Of a stretch of DNA of 64,000 nt, positions 42,658 to 52,176 are shown in pieces; within the stretch, counting starts at the first letter, position 1, and each line of letters opens with the position of its first letter. This DNA is from Bordetella genomosp. 4 (lineage in GTDB: Bacteria > Pseudomonadota > Gammaproteobacteria > Burkholderiales > Burkholderiaceae_B): NCBI RefSeq assembly GCF_002261185.1, contig NZ_NEVQ01000013.1, forward strand, positions 310,001-374,000, given 5' to 3'. The position numbers and the translations under genes were made by a program. The notes below the pieces were generated by a model. The model saw nothing but the letters and a program-made list of their open reading frames with translations. It did not search any database and was not told the origin of the DNA.

Positions 42658-43395
42658 TCAGCGGCTTTGCAATCGATGCGAGATCCGCTTGGCAGCGGCA
42701 ACCGTCATATCGGTCAGCAAGCTCGCGCGCTGCGCGGCCCGTGTGGATGGCGCCATCAACGTGATCGACGCCACAGCCAGATGAGGACGCTGGAATATTG
42801 GCGCACTGACGCCCCAGACGCCGGCGTCGACTTCGCTATCGGTGACGACATAGCCGGCGTTGCGAATGGGTTCCAGGCTCGCGGCCAATGCCGCGACGTC
42901 AGTGCCTGCGGCCTGCAAGTCGCTCAAGAGCGCCTGAAGGCGCGCCGGGGGCATAAAGGCCATGAGCGAACGGGCTGATGCGCCACGCACCAGCGGCAGA
43001 CCGCGGCCTTTAACGAAGGAACAACGCAAGGGGTGCTGGCTCTCAACCATATCCAGGCACACGGCCTGGTCTTTCATGGCGACGAGCAGTCCGACCGTTT
43101 CGCCCGAGTCAGCCGCCAGGCGAGCCATGTCCGGCTGGGACTCTTGCACCAGAAACGAGGATTGATCAAAGCCCCATGCCAGTTGTACGCAGAGCGGGCC
43201 AGGGCCATATTCGCCGCCCTGCTCCGACACGAATCCCCAGCGTTTGAGCAACGCGATTTGCCGGTACAGCGTGCTTTGCGCCAGACCCGTTTGCTCGGTC
43301 AGCGCGGCGATTGAGAGCGGACCGTCGTGACGCGCGAGCGTAGCCAGCACGTATAGCACCCGGTCGGCGCCTCCGGCTATGGCTTGATCTGACAT
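42658..43395 (-). CDS. IclR-family transcriptional regulator
   Basis: The protein has 245 residues. The winged HTH spans about residues 8-65 (LATLARHDGPLSIAALTEQTGLAQSTLYRQ kept in pieces: SIAALTEQTGLAQSTLY). The IclR effector domain follows (ETVGLLVAMKDQAVCLDMVESQ, then ASARSLMAFMPPARLQ). It lies 85 bases upstream of the transporter genes on the same strand and most likely regulates that operon. Its upstream region (43396-43506) holds AT-rich repeats including the palindrome GAAATTTC, a possible autoregulatory site. Confidence 0.88.
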   Translation of the reverse strand: MSDQAIAGGADRVLYVLATLARHDGPLSIAALTEQTGLAQSTLYRQIALLKRWGFVSEQGGEYGPGPLCVQLAWGFDQSSFLVQESQPDMARLAADSGETVGLLVAMKDQAVCLDMVESQHPLRCSFVKGRGLPLVRGASARSLMAFMPPARLQALLSDLQAAGTDVAALAASLEPIRNAGYVVTDSEVDAGVWGVSAPIFQRPHLAVASITLMAPSTRAAQRASLLTDMTVAAAKRISHRLQSR

Positions 43396-43506
43396 GCGTA
43401 CGCTCCCTGCGGCTGATTAGAAGGCCGCAGGTTAGCGATTCTTTCTCAAATTTCTATCTGAAATTTCCCAAATTATGAGAATCACTAGGGAAATCCAGGA
43501 CGTAAA

Positions 43507-44403
43507 TCAGTCGTAATTATTCAACCGCACGCCAGACACGCCGCCAACAGAGGAGCCTTCGCCTTCTGATTGGGCTGGTGCCGAGATTTTGGCGGGCTGA
43601 GAGGTGTGCGCATCAGGCTGCACGGCCTGTGGAACTTGTTCCGGCTCGACGGGGGCCGCTGGCGTGCCCGTGACGGGAATCGCTGTCGTACGTCCCTGTT
43701 GCGCCCGCTGGGCAGCGCGTTGCTGCTCGGCTTTTGCAATCATCTTGGCCAGTTCTGCGCCGAGCTCGTTACGCTTGGCGGCATAGGCCCAATCGGACGC
43801 ATTTTGTCCTTTGAGATTGCGGGTGGTGATGTCGGCGCCGGCATCCAGCAGTAGTTGCACCATGTACATACGCCCGGAAAAGCCGGCCATCATGATCGGC
43901 GTCGTCCCCTCGGGAGACGGCGCATTCACCATGGCTTTGTTGGCCAGCAGCAGCTTGGCCGTGTCCATCTGGGCTTTGGACGCGGCATAGTGCAGCGGGG
44001 TCCAGCCCAGGCGGTTGACCTGGGCGCCCCGGGCAATGAGCTTGCGCGCTCGTTCTGTTTCCCCTGCCACGGCCAGATACATCAAGGCAGTCTCATTGGC
44101 GGGATTGACGGCGTTGACGTCGGTACGGGGATCGGCGGCAAGCACATCAAAGACGTTCCATGCTCCGTCGACCACTGCACGCATCAAAGCCGGTTGTCCA
44201 TTGGTGTAGCGCACATTGGGGTCTGCCCCCTTGGCGAGCAGTGCTTTGAGATCCGAAGCTTTGTCGTTATGGACATACACCCACCAATTTGCCGGTGCGG
44301 TATCGGCGTGAGCGGCGGGCGGCACAGCTGCCGCCGCCGTCGCTACCGCAAATGCTGCTAGGAGGCCGCGGGCTTTCATAGGAAAGGATGCATAACGTTT
44401 CAT
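43507..44403 (-). CDS. Exported ankyrin-repeat protein
   Basis: The protein has 298 residues from the ATG at 44403. A signal peptide of about 34 residues (AVPPAAHADTA) precedes four to five ankyrin repeats, for example LKALLAKGADPNVRYTNGQ, KLIARGAQVNRLGWTPLH, TAKLLLANKAMVNAPSPEG and VQLLLDAGADITTRNLKG. The C-terminal 90 residues are low-complexity, rich in Ala, Gln and Pro. It is probably a periplasmic interaction protein. Ankyrin proteins in bacteria often pair with catalases or toxins, but no such neighbour is here. It has an AT-rich upstream region. Confidence 0.85.
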   Translation of the reverse strand: MKRYASFPMKARGLLAAFAVATAAAAVPPAAHADTAPANWWVYVHNDKASDLKALLAKGADPNVRYTNGQPALMRAVVDGAWNVFDVLAADPRTDVNAVNPANETALMYLAVAGETERARKLIARGAQVNRLGWTPLHYAASKAQMDTAKLLLANKAMVNAPSPEGTTPIMMAGFSGRMYMVQLLLDAGADITTRNLKGQNASDWAYAAKRNELGAELAKMIAKAEQQRAAQRAQQGRTTAIPVTGTPAAPVEPEQVPQAVQPDAHTSQPAKISAPAQSEGEGSSVGGVSGVRLNNYD

Positions 44404-44654
44404 AGCATTCTCGGCATAAGCCCGTCTCTCGCGACAGCTACCGTCCTCGTACGAGGCAAGTGCAGTCAAAACCCGGGACTTCGTATTGTAGAAATTACTT
44501 TAAGAAAGAGCTTGGCACCAGACCTAGATTTCACTTCATAAAAATCACACAAATAATTGATTTTTAATTAGAAAAATCCAAATCCTTTCAGTGCGTATGG
44601 CATTGATATCAAGAAATTAGTTTAAATAATTTAATTTAAACAAATCAGTTTAAG
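44404..44654. other. AT-rich intergenic region with inverted repeat
   Basis: This 251-base stretch between the ankyrin gene and tatD is much more AT-rich than the surroundings from about 44480 on. It contains GTTTAAAT (44620-44627) and ATTTAAAC (44634-44641) as a perfect inverted pair, and TTAATTTAAACAAA (44631-44644), also present near 39384. It probably holds the ankyrin promoter. No ORF or RNA gene is seen. Confidence 0.5.
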
Positions 44655-45425
44655 TTAACGATCTATCTTATTGAATAATTTGAAGAAATTCTCTGTCGAA
44701 GCGCGTGCCACCTCAGCCACTGGAATGCCCTTCAGATCCGCGATCTTTTCGGCCACATGAATGACCTTGGACGGATCGTTGCGTTTGCCGCGGTAAGGCA
44801 CCGGCGCCAAATAAGGCGAATCGGTCTCGATCAACAGGCGATCCAAGGGGACTTTAGTCGCGACCTCATGCACGATGCCGGCGTTCTTGAACGTAACGAT
44901 GCCCGAAATGGAAATATAAAAATTCAGGTCGATGGCAGCCTGCGCCATTTCCCAAGACTCGGTAAAGCAGTGCATTACTCCCCCGACCTCGGCGGCATTC
45001 TCCTCGCGCAGAATACGCAGGGTGTCCTCGACTGACTGGCGGGTATGGATGATCAGCGGCAAGTTCGCTTGCCGCGCCACGCGAATATGGCGGCGGAATC
45101 GCTCGCGCTGCCAGTCCAGCGGCTCGCTCAGCCGGTAATAATCCAGCCCGGTTTCGCCTATGGCTACGACCTTTGGATGCCTCGACAATTCCAGCAGCTC
45201 TGCCTCGGTCGGATCCGAGGTCGCCTCATAGTCGGGATGCACGCCAACCGACGCCCACAAATGGCGATGCGGCTCGACCAATTCGATCAAACCCGGCCAA
45301 TCGGGCATATCGACGCTGACAACCAAGGCGTGAGTGACCCGGTTCGTCTCCATGCGTTGCAGGATACCGGGCAAATCTTGCGCGAGATCGGGGAAATTCA
45401 GGTGGCAATGAGAATCTACGTACAT
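44655..45425 (-). CDS. tatD: TatD-family metal-dependent hydrolase (DNase)
   Basis: The 256-residue length is normal. Metal ligands are in DSHCHLNF at the N-terminus, with the Glu in AIGETGLDYYR, His in LIIHTRQSVED, and MHCFTESWE and IETDSPYLAPVPYRGKRN further on. TatD proteins are 3'-5' exonucleases and D-amino-acyl or DNA-repair-linked hydrolases in the cytoplasm. It follows holB by nine bases in the conserved mltG-tmk-holB-tatD run, which supports the call. Confidence 0.93.
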   Translation of the reverse strand: MYVDSHCHLNFPDLAQDLPGILQRMETNRVTHALVVSVDMPDWPGLIELVEPHRHLWASVGVHPDYEATSDPTEAELLELSRHPKVVAIGETGLDYYRLSEPLDWQRERFRRHIRVARQANLPLIIHTRQSVEDTLRILREENAAEVGGVMHCFTESWEMAQAAIDLNFYISISGIVTFKNAGIVHEVATKVPLDRLLIETDSPYLAPVPYRGKRNDPSKVIHVAEKIADLKGIPVAEVARASTENFFKLFNKIDR

Positions 45426-45434
45426 ACGGAATCG

Positions 45435-46493
45435 TCAAGCTTGGCAAGATGCTGCCACGCGCTGCAGGGTGGCATGCGCAAACAATTTAGGGCTGAGCGG
45501 ATGGGTGGCCAGGCGGCGCTGTTGGGTAAGCCAGCGCGCACCCTCTGCCAGCCGCACGGCATCGGCACGCGAGGCGGTCTGCTGGACCGGCCGAGCCAGT
45601 GAGGGAAAATACCGCACCGGGGCTCCGACACCTGCCAGCATCAGATCCGCATATAGCCGCTGCAAGGTGTCAATCCAATCTGCAGGCGCATTTTTTTCCA
45701 GGCTCTCGGCCAAGGTGCCTATGTCGGGCGACTGGCCTTTGGCCAGCGGCTCGATCAATTTCGACAGCCATTCGGGGCAAGCCTGCTCGCCGCTTTGAGA
45801 CAAACGCAACGCCGCCAAAGGAGCCCCGCCCGCCGCAGCCAGCCAGTCCTGAGCCGAGGCTACCCCCTGCTCTGTCAGCCATTGTAGAGCGACATCGCTG
45901 CCCGGCGCCGGCAGCGGCAGACGGCGGCAACGCGATACCAGCGTCGGCAACAGCCTGTCGGGCGCGTCGGCGACCAGCAGGAATACGGTATGAGGGGGAG
46001 GCTCCTCCAAGACCTTGAGCAAGGCGTTGGCGGAGATCACGTTCAGGGCCTGAGCGGGATACAGCAAGGCGACACGCCAGCCGCCCCGATGGGTCGCCGT
46101 ATTGAACCAGGATTCCAACGCACGGATCTGGTCGATGCGAATCTCTTTGGAGGGCGCCCGTTTGGCCGCGCCGGTTTCGCTCGCAGGCGCCGCCGCATCG
46201 TCAGGATTCTCAGCCGTGGCCGCTCCCTCTTGCAATGCCACTGCCTCGGGCCGAATGCGCCGCAAATCAGGGTGGTTGCCGCTGGCGACCCAGGTACAGG
46301 CCGGGCAATGGCCGCAAGCCAAGTTGTCAATGGGCGACTCGCACAATAGACTGGCCGCCGCCGCGGCGGCGAATTCGACTTTGCCGATGCCCGCCACCCC
46401 GTGGATCAGCCAGGCGTGCGCGAAACGATCACGCCCAGCCAACCAGCTCTGCGCAATCTCGCGTTGCCACGGCAAAAACTGGGCGACGCTCAT
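45435..46493 (-). CDS. holB: DNA polymerase III subunit delta'
   Basis: The protein has 352 residues, overlapping tmk by four bases (ATGA). The AAA+ clamp-loader domain has [20 protein letters not shown] (a degenerate P-loop, as usual for delta'), zinc cysteines in [16 protein letters not shown], and [20 protein letters not shown] with the SRC motif [15 protein letters not shown] short acidic, Ala-rich insert between about 95 and 115 is less conserved. It is part of the gamma complex that loads the sliding clamp at the replication fork. Confidence 0.93.
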   Translation of the reverse strand: MSVAQFLPWQREIAQSWLAGRDRFAHAWLIHGVAGIGKVEFAAAAAASLLCESPIDNLACGHCPACTWVASGNHPDLRRIRPEAVALQEGAATAENPDDAAAPASETGAAKRAPSKEIRIDQIRALESWFNTATHRGGWRVALLYPAQALNVISANALLKVLEEPPPHTVFLLVADAPDRLLPTLVSRCRRLPLPAPGSDVALQWLTEQGVASAQDWLAAAGGAPLAALRLSQSGEQACPEWLSKLIEPLAKGQSPDIGTLAESLEKNAPADWIDTLQRLYADLMLAGVGAPVRYFPSLARPVQQTASRADAVRLAEGARWLTQQRRLATHPLSPKLFAHATLQRVAASCQA

Positions 46494-47122
46494 AGGGCTC
46501 GCGAGGCCTGTATCAGGGCCTTCAGTTCGGATTCCAACTGGGCGCGCACCTGGGGCATAGGCTGACTGGAATCCACGATACGAAAGCGTTCGGGTTGCGC
46601 CTGGGCTCGGGCATGGTAGGCCGACCGCGTGCGCTCGAAAAAGGCGGCTTCTTCGCGCTCGAAGCGGTCTGGCTCACGGGCATCTGCGAGGCGTGCGCGG
46701 GCCAATTCCAACGGCACATCGAACAACCAGGTCCGGTCGGGCTGCAACGAGGGCTGCATCCATTGTTCGAGCACGGCGACCCGTTGGGCACCCAACTGGC
46801 GTCCGCCGCCTTGATAGGCGTAGGTGGCGTCGGTATAGCGATCGCAAACCACCCAATCGCCTCGGGCCAACGCCGGCTCGATGACCTGCGCCACGTGTTC
46901 GCAACGTGCGGCAAACATGAGCAGAGTTTCCGTATCTAAGGTCATGGACTCGGACAACACCAGACCGCGCAGTATCTCGCCCAGCGGCGTGCCTCCAGGC
47001 TCTCGAGTCGTGATGACGCTGAGCCCCGCCGCACGCAGCGTATCCGCGATCCACGCGGCATGAGTGCTTTTCCCTGCCCCATCTACGCCCTCAAGGGTGA
47101 TAAAACGTCCACGTGCTGTCAT
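46490..47122 (-). CDS. tmk: Thymidylate kinase
   Basis: The protein has 210 residues. The P-loop is [15 protein letters not shown], then [13 protein letters not shown], and the dTMP-binding [21 protein letters not shown]; the lid region contains [22 protein letters not shown]. It phosphorylates dTMP to dTDP for DNA synthesis. It is translationally coupled to mltG upstream and holB downstream, the standard order in Proteobacteria. Confidence 0.95.
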   Translation of the reverse strand: MTARGRFITLEGVDGAGKSTHAAWIADTLRAAGLSVITTREPGGTPLGEILRGLVLSESMTLDTETLLMFAARCEHVAQVIEPALARGDWVVCDRYTDATYAYQGGGRQLGAQRVAVLEQWMQPSLQPDRTWLFDVPLELARARLADAREPDRFEREEAAFFERTRSAYHARAQAQPERFRIVDSSQPMPQVRAQLESELKALIQASRAL

Positions 47123-48129
47123 TGCGTCCTGCCCAGGATGTAGCGCGCCACGTTGCGGTTGTGCTCGGAAAGATTAGCCGAAAACTCGCTGGTGCCGTTG
47201 CCGCGCGAAACAAAGTACAAATATTTATGGCGCTCCGGCTGGACCGCAGCCAACAGCGCGGCACGCCCAGAGGCGGCAATCGGTGTCGGCGGCAGGCCGG
47301 CGCGCGTGTAGGTGTTCCACGGCGTATCGGCCTGCAGGTCTGCGCGCCGGATGCGGCCTTGGTAGCGTTCCCCCATGCCGTAGATGACTGTGGGATCGGT
47401 CTGCAACATCATGCCTATACGCAAGCGATTCACGAATACACCTGACACTCGGTTGCGGTCAGGGCCATGGCCGGTTTCTTTCTCGATGATCGAGGCCAGA
47501 ATCAAGGCCTCGTACGGGGTCTTCAGCGGCAGATCATCCTGGCGTTGCGCCCAGATCGTGTTCAGCACCTGCTGTCCCTGTTGATAGGCTCGGCGCAGCA
47601 GGTCGAAATCTGTCGTCCCGGGGGTAAAAACGTAGGTGTCCGGGAAAAACATGCCCTCTGGCGCCTTGATGGAAGAGCCCAGTTTCTCCATCAGGGCCTC
47701 GTCGCTGATGTCGCCGAGCGTTTGTTTCACGTCGGGATTGGTGCGCAGTGCCTCGCGCATTTGCTGGTACGTCCACCCCTCCAGCAGGGTGACCTGCCGC
47801 TGCACCATTTCGCCTCGAGCGAGACGATCCAGCAATGTCCACGGAGAGTCGCCGCGGCGAGCCTCGTAGCCCCCCGCCTTGATCAATTTGTCACGTTCGG
47901 ACAGCCGGGCCATCCAGGCAAAGCCGTCTTCCCAGATAGGAATCCCGGCCTCGTTCATGGCGCGTGCCATCGCGCGCGGGGTGCTGCCCGGCGTAACGAT
48001 GAATTCGACCTTGTCGGCCGGCAAGGCAATCGCGCGGTTCATCCAATACCAGGCGCCACCGGCAGCTGCGCCTGCCAATACGAGTACTGTCAGACAGAGC
48101 AGCAGAAAATAGAGGAAAAGCTTTTTCAT
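47119..48129 (-). CDS. mltG: Endolytic murein transglycosylase
   Basis: The protein has 336 residues from the ATG at 48129; the open frame runs 87 codons further up without a recognisable N-terminus. One transmembrane helix ([20 protein letters not shown]) precedes the YceG domain. A LysM-like subdomain is followed by [12 protein letters not shown] and [17 protein letters not shown], and the catalytic Glu is in [22 protein letters not shown] and [17 protein letters not shown] complete the family pattern. It cleaves nascent glycan strands at the cytoplasmic membrane. Confidence 0.93.
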   Translation of the reverse strand: MKKLFLYFLLLCLTVLVLAGAAAGGAWYWMNRAIALPADKVEFIVTPGSTPRAMARAMNEAGIPIWEDGFAWMARLSERDKLIKAGGYEARRGDSPWTLLDRLARGEMVQRQVTLLEGWTYQQMREALRTNPDVKQTLGDISDEALMEKLGSSIKAPEGMFFPDTYVFTPGTTDFDLLRRAYQQGQQVLNTIWAQRQDDLPLKTPYEALILASIIEKETGHGPDRNRVSGVFVNRLRIGMMLQTDPTVIYGMGERYQGRIRRADLQADTPWNTYTRAGLPPTPIAASGRAALLAAVQPERHKYLYFVSRGNGTSEFSANLSEHNRNVARYILGRTQ

Positions 48130-48462
48130 CCAGCTGAGTGCATGAGCGATGACGTGCAACGGCTCGGTTCGGGGAAATGGAAATTCCTTTCCTTTAGGGA
48201 AGGGATCGGTCAAAGATGTACGCAGTTTAATGGATCGCGCGCATTTGATCTGGCGCTGGCTGTGTCTCGTTGTGTCCGCAAGGGTATGGCTGGTCATCGA
48301 TAGACCCCGCTTACGGCGCCTCTCCCATAGGCAAGGGGCGTCCCCGAGAGATCCGTTTTTTCCTGGAACAGACCAGGGTTTAAACCTCACCGCAGGCGAC
48401 GTCCGGGTATCATCACGGCATCGGGCGCTCTAGCGCGCCCCACTCCATTGCCGGGCTACGAC
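48130..48462. other. Divergent intergenic region between mltG and ygfZ
   Basis: This 333-base stretch carries no convincing gene. It must hold the promoters of the mltG operon (minus) and ygfZ (plus). I see no clear -35/-10 pair or strong hairpin. An in-frame TTG at 48448 could extend ygfZ by five codons. Confidence 0.5.
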
Positions 48463-49476
48463 ATGTCTGCTTTTTTTGACTCACTATCACCGAACACGGC
48501 AGGGACGGCCTATGCCGCCCCGCTGTCCGACTACACGGTCATTTACGCCTCGGGGGCGGATGCCTTGTCCTTTTTACACGGACAACTGACGCAGGACGTG
48601 ACGGGACTGACGCCCGAAACCGCCCGACTGGGCGGGTACTGTACGGCCAAGGGACGCCTGCTGGCGACGCTGGTGCTGTGGCGGACGCAACAGAACGGCG
48701 AGGCATCGGAAAACGCGGACGGCCCCCAACTCTATGCATTGGTCCGCCGTGATCTGACCGAGGCGCTGGTCAAACGGCTATCAATGTTTGTGCTGCGCGC
48801 CAAAGCCAAGCTGGCGCCGGCGGCGCTGCACGTGACCGGTGTCTGGGCCGAACCTGCCGATATGGCGAAATTGGAGACTGCAGTTGGCGGAACCTTGCCC
48901 GCCACGCCCTGGCAACGGGCCGAGCTGCCCAGCGGAACATGGATTGCCGCGCCCTCTGTCAGCGGCGGCCTGCGTTGGTGGTGGATCGCCAGTGAGGCGC
49001 AGCAAACCAGCGCCGCGGCGCTGGCGGCGCTGGTGCAACGCGGCGACGCTGATCAATGGCACGCGGCCGACTTGGCCGCTGGCCTGCCCTGGGTGGGTGC
49101 CGCGACGCAAGACTTGTTCATTCCGCAAACCCTGAATCTGGACCTGATAGGCGGCGTGAGCTTTACCAAGGGCTGCTACCCAGGACAGGAAATCGTCGCC
49201 CGCAGCCACTATCGTGGCACGGTAAAACGCCGCACCGCGTATGGTCAGTGGGACACGATGGATGAGCCGCCGGCCCCCGGTACCGACATTTACGATGCCA
49301 GACAACCCGATGAGCCGTGCGGACGCATCGTCGATGCCTCGCGTGGCGGCGCGTTGTTCGAGATCGCTCTGGCCTCGCTGGACGATGGCGATCTGCGCGT
49401 AGGCACGCCTGACGGTGCAAAGATCACCGTAACGCCATTGCCGTACGATTTGGCCGACGGTGGGTTCAAACGATAA
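48463..49476 (+). CDS. ygfZ: YgfZ folate-binding, Fe-S maturation protein
   Basis: The protein has 337 residues from the ATG at 48463. The family signature K-G-C-Y-x-G-Q-E is in SFTKGCYPGQEIVARSHYRG, with its conserved Cys. The N-terminal half (DALSFLHGQLTQDVTGLTP, YCTAKGRLLATLVLW) is the aminomethyltransferase-like folate domain. YgfZ supports assembly or repair of certain Fe-S enzymes such as MiaB. It is divergent from mltG, as often in Burkholderiales. Confidence 0.93.
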   Translation: MSAFFDSLSPNTAGTAYAAPLSDYTVIYASGADALSFLHGQLTQDVTGLTPETARLGGYCTAKGRLLATLVLWRTQQNGEASENADGPQLYALVRRDLTEALVKRLSMFVLRAKAKLAPAALHVTGVWAEPADMAKLETAVGGTLPATPWQRAELPSGTWIAAPSVSGGLRWWWIASEAQQTSAAALAALVQRGDADQWHAADLAAGLPWVGAATQDLFIPQTLNLDLIGGVSFTKGCYPGQEIVARSHYRGTVKRRTAYGQWDTMDEPPAPGTDIYDARQPDEPCGRIVDASRGGALFEIALASLDDGDLRVGTPDGAKITVTPLPYDLADGGFKR

Positions 49477-49499
49477 GGCTGGGATTTACCTTCGCGCCC

Positions 49500-49937
49500 C
49501 TATCGCGGCTTCACACGGACAGCCGTCATCAGCCCCACCACACATAGCGTGGATTGATCGCCGCGATAAGCATGGACCTCAACCTGGCAGATAGATAACC
49601 TCCGTCCGGGCTTGAGCACCCGCCCTGTCGCCACAAAACGCTCGCCGTCAGCCGGCGACAGGAAATTCATCTTGAATTCAGAGGTCAGGACGTCTTCGCC
49701 GGGCTCGAACAGCGACAGCGCCGCATAACCGCCTGCGCTGTCCGCGATGGTCGTGGATATCCCGGCGTGCAGATAGCCGTTCTGTTGGCACAGATCCGCA
49801 CGAAACGGCAGTTCGATATGGACCAGCCCGGGCTCGACGCGCGATAAACGCGCATCAAACAAGGTCATGATGGTTTGCCGGGCAAAGCTGTCACGCACGC
49901 ACTGGATAGCGGCGGTTTGTGTGGGCTCGGACGACAC
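49500..49937 (-). CDS. PaaI-type hotdog thioesterase
   Basis: The protein has 145 residues from a GTG at 49937. The hotdog fold and acyl-CoA thioesterase motif QQNGYLHAGISTTIADSAGG are visible, with the His-Ala-Gly core, followed by TSEFKMNFLSPADGERF and CVVGLMTAV. It hydrolyses acyl- or aryl-CoA thioesters in the cytoplasm. It is the downstream neighbour of a valine-degradation set on the same strand (126 bases away). Substrate unknown. Confidence 0.85.
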   Translation of the reverse strand: MSSEPTQTAAIQCVRDSFARQTIMTLFDARLSRVEPGLVHIELPFRADLCQQNGYLHAGISTTIADSAGGYAALSLFEPGEDVLTSEFKMNFLSPADGERFVATGRVLKPGRRLSICQVEVHAYRGDQSTLCVVGLMTAVRVKPR

Positions 49938-50063
49938 GGTTGTTCCCGTTATGAAAACTCATGGCCCCGCAAACACCGGGCTAGGAAAAATCCGCGTACG
50001 CAAACGCGGCTCAACGCGAGAGCTCATTGCGTAATGCGTACGCCTGCAGACCAACGCCTGCTC

Positions 50064-50954
50064 TTACTGCGTCTTGTGCGTGTACAGATTGACGATGCTG
50101 GAAAAATCCAGCTTGCCACTGCCGTCACCACTATGCAGCGAATACAGATTGCGTGCGAGCTCGCCTAAGGGAATCGACGATCGCGAGGACAACGCCGCCT
50201 CTGCGGCCAGGCCCAGATCTTTTAGCATCAGGTCGACGCCAAAGCCGCCGGCGTAGCCCTTTGATGCGGGCGTGTTTTCCATGACGCCGGGCCAGGGGTT
50301 GTACAACTCGGTTGCCCAGTTGCGGCCAGAGCTCTTTGCGATGATGTCCGACAGGACTTTGGGATCCAGGCCATTAGCCACGCCCAGGGCCAAAGCCTCT
50401 GAGGTTCCGGCCATCAAGATACCCAACAGCATGTTGTTGCAGATCTTGGCCACTTGGCCCGCGCCAGCCGGGCCGGCGTGGAAAATATTCTTGCCCATCG
50501 CTTGCAGAACCGGCATGGCACGCGCCAGATTGTCGGCCTCGCCGCCGACGATGAATGTCAACGTCCCTGCGGCCGCGCCTGCAGTGCCGCCGGACACCGG
50601 CGCGTCGATCATTGCCAGACCGCGCTGCTGAGCCGCTGTGGCGACTTTGCGCGCCGAATCCGGGGCGATGGTGCTGCACTCAATCACCAGTGCGCTGGGA
50701 TCGATCGCGCCCAGCAGGTCCTGGCCCAGATACAGGGCCTCGACATGTTTGCTGGCAGGCAGCATGGTGACCACGACTTCGGCGCCTCGCACCGCATCGG
50801 CGGCAGACGTCGCCGCACGCGCGCCTGCATCGGCCAAGCTGTTGACCGCGCCAGGCACCAGATCGAACACCGCCAACTGGTGGCCGGCCTTGATCAGATT
50901 GTTTGCCATGGGCGCACCCATATTGCCCAGACCGATAAACGCAATACTGCTCAT
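50064..50954 (-). CDS. mmsB: 3-hydroxyisobutyrate dehydrogenase
   Basis: The protein has 296 residues; the ATG at 50954 follows GAGGAG. NAD site IAFIGLGNMGAPMANNLIK, substrate loop IDAPVSGGTAGAAAGTLTF, and catalytic lysine in GAGQVAKICNNMLLG. These match the beta-hydroxyacid dehydrogenase branch MmsB, which oxidises 3-hydroxyisobutyrate to methylmalonate semialdehyde in valine degradation. The two genes upstream, a HIBYL-CoA hydrolase and an acyl-CoA dehydrogenase, supply earlier steps. Confidence 0.93.
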   Translation of the reverse strand: MSSIAFIGLGNMGAPMANNLIKAGHQLAVFDLVPGAVNSLADAGARAATSAADAVRGAEVVVTMLPASKHVEALYLGQDLLGAIDPSALVIECSTIAPDSARKVATAAQQRGLAMIDAPVSGGTAGAAAGTLTFIVGGEADNLARAMPVLQAMGKNIFHAGPAGAGQVAKICNNMLLGILMAGTSEALALGVANGLDPKVLSDIIAKSSGRNWATELYNPWPGVMENTPASKGYAGGFGVDLMLKDLGLAAEAALSSRSSIPLGELARNLYSLHSGDGSGKLDFSSIVNLYTHKTQ

Positions 50955-51012
50955 GTGGGGGTCTCCTCGTGTTTGTCTGTATGCGCTGTCTGAAATCAGA
51001 TTACTACCGAAT

Positions 51013-52176
51013 TTAAGCCTCGGCGCCCAAGTCCGCCAGCGGATGAGGCTGCCCTGCCGGCCAAGGCGCCTCGAAAAAGCGCTGCACCCACACCTCGGAT
51101 GCCTGCTCCAAGGTCGCCGGATTCCATTTGGGTTGCTTGTCTTTGTCTATCAGCAAGGCTCGGATACCCTCGGCGAAATCCCCCTCGGCCGTGCATGCCA
51201 GGGCCGCAATGTATTCGATGCGGAACACCTCGGCCAATGAGCTGAGCCGCGTGCGGCGCAACAGGGTAAAAGCCAGGCGTGCCGAACCCGGCGAGCCCGC
51301 CAGCATCGTCGCTGCGGCGCGGGCCAGCCAAGGGTCTTCGTGGGTTTTCAGCTCGGCGATCGCGCCATAGATCGCGCTCAGGTTCTCGCCGCCGCACAGG
51401 CCATTGATCAATGCCGCATGCTGACGCAATGGCCCAGGGGAAAGCTCTGTCTCGGGCTCATGAGCCAGCAGGACATCACGCAACAGGTCGTCGTTCATCG
51501 AGCGCGCTGAGCGTCCATCCTCGGCACCCGACGCCGCCCAAGGCGTTTGCAGCAATGCTTGGACAAACTGGGGCCAGCCCGACGAGTCCAGACGATAATC
51601 CGCAACGCCGGCATACAAGGCATCCGAGGTCGTCAGATGCGCACCCGTCAGCGCCAAGAACAGCCCGATGCGCCCCTGCATATGGTTCAGCATCCAACTG
51701 CCGCCCACATCGGGAAACAGGGCAATCGAAATTTCCGGCATGGCCAGGCGCGTTGTTTCGCTGACTACCCGATGGCTGGCCCCCATCATGAGGCCGACGC
51801 CGCCGCCCATCACGATGCCATGCCCCCAGCACAGGATAGGCTTGGGATAGGTGTGAATCTGATAATCGAGACGATACTCGCGCTCAAAGAAATCACGGGC
51901 CAGCGGATTGGCCCAAGCACCCTGCCCCTGGTATTCCTGCATGCTGTGATACAGACCATGCAGATCTCCGCCCGCGCTGAAGGCTTTGCCGCCTGCGCCC
52001 TGCAGCACCACCATCGCCACCTTGTCGTCCTGCGACCAGGCCGTCAAGCGTTCGGCCAGCATATCGACCATCTCCAGCGACAGGCCGTTGAGCGTCTGCG
52101 GCGCGTTCAGCGTGGCAAACGCCACACGCATCCCATTGGCGGCGGTTTTTTCTTCGAACAGCACGGGGGCGGTCAT
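51013..52176 (-). CDS. 3-hydroxyisobutyryl-CoA hydrolase (crotonase superfamily)
   Basis: The protein has 387 residues from the ATG at 52176, coupled by ATGA to the acyl-CoA dehydrogenase. The crotonase fold has AFSAGGDLHGLYH, GIVMGGGVGLMMGASHRV and the hydrolase signature MPEISIALFPDVGGSW, with LALTGAHL. Length and the FPDVGG motif fit HIBYL-CoA hydrolase better than the shorter enoyl-CoA hydratase. It releases 3-hydroxyisobutyrate from its CoA ester for MmsB downstream. Confidence 0.85.
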   Translation of the reverse strand: MTAPVLFEEKTAANGMRVAFATLNAPQTLNGLSLEMVDMLAERLTAWSQDDKVAMVVLQGAGGKAFSAGGDLHGLYHSMQEYQGQGAWANPLARDFFEREYRLDYQIHTYPKPILCWGHGIVMGGGVGLMMGASHRVVSETTRLAMPEISIALFPDVGGSWMLNHMQGRIGLFLALTGAHLTTSDALYAGVADYRLDSSGWPQFVQALLQTPWAASGAEDGRSARSMNDDLLRDVLLAHEPETELSPGPLRQHAALINGLCGGENLSAIYGAIAELKTHEDPWLARAAATMLAGSPGSARLAFTLLRRTRLSSLAEVFRIEYIAALACTAEGDFAEGIRALLIDKDKQPKWNPATLEQASEVWVQRFFEAPWPAGQPHPLADLGAEA

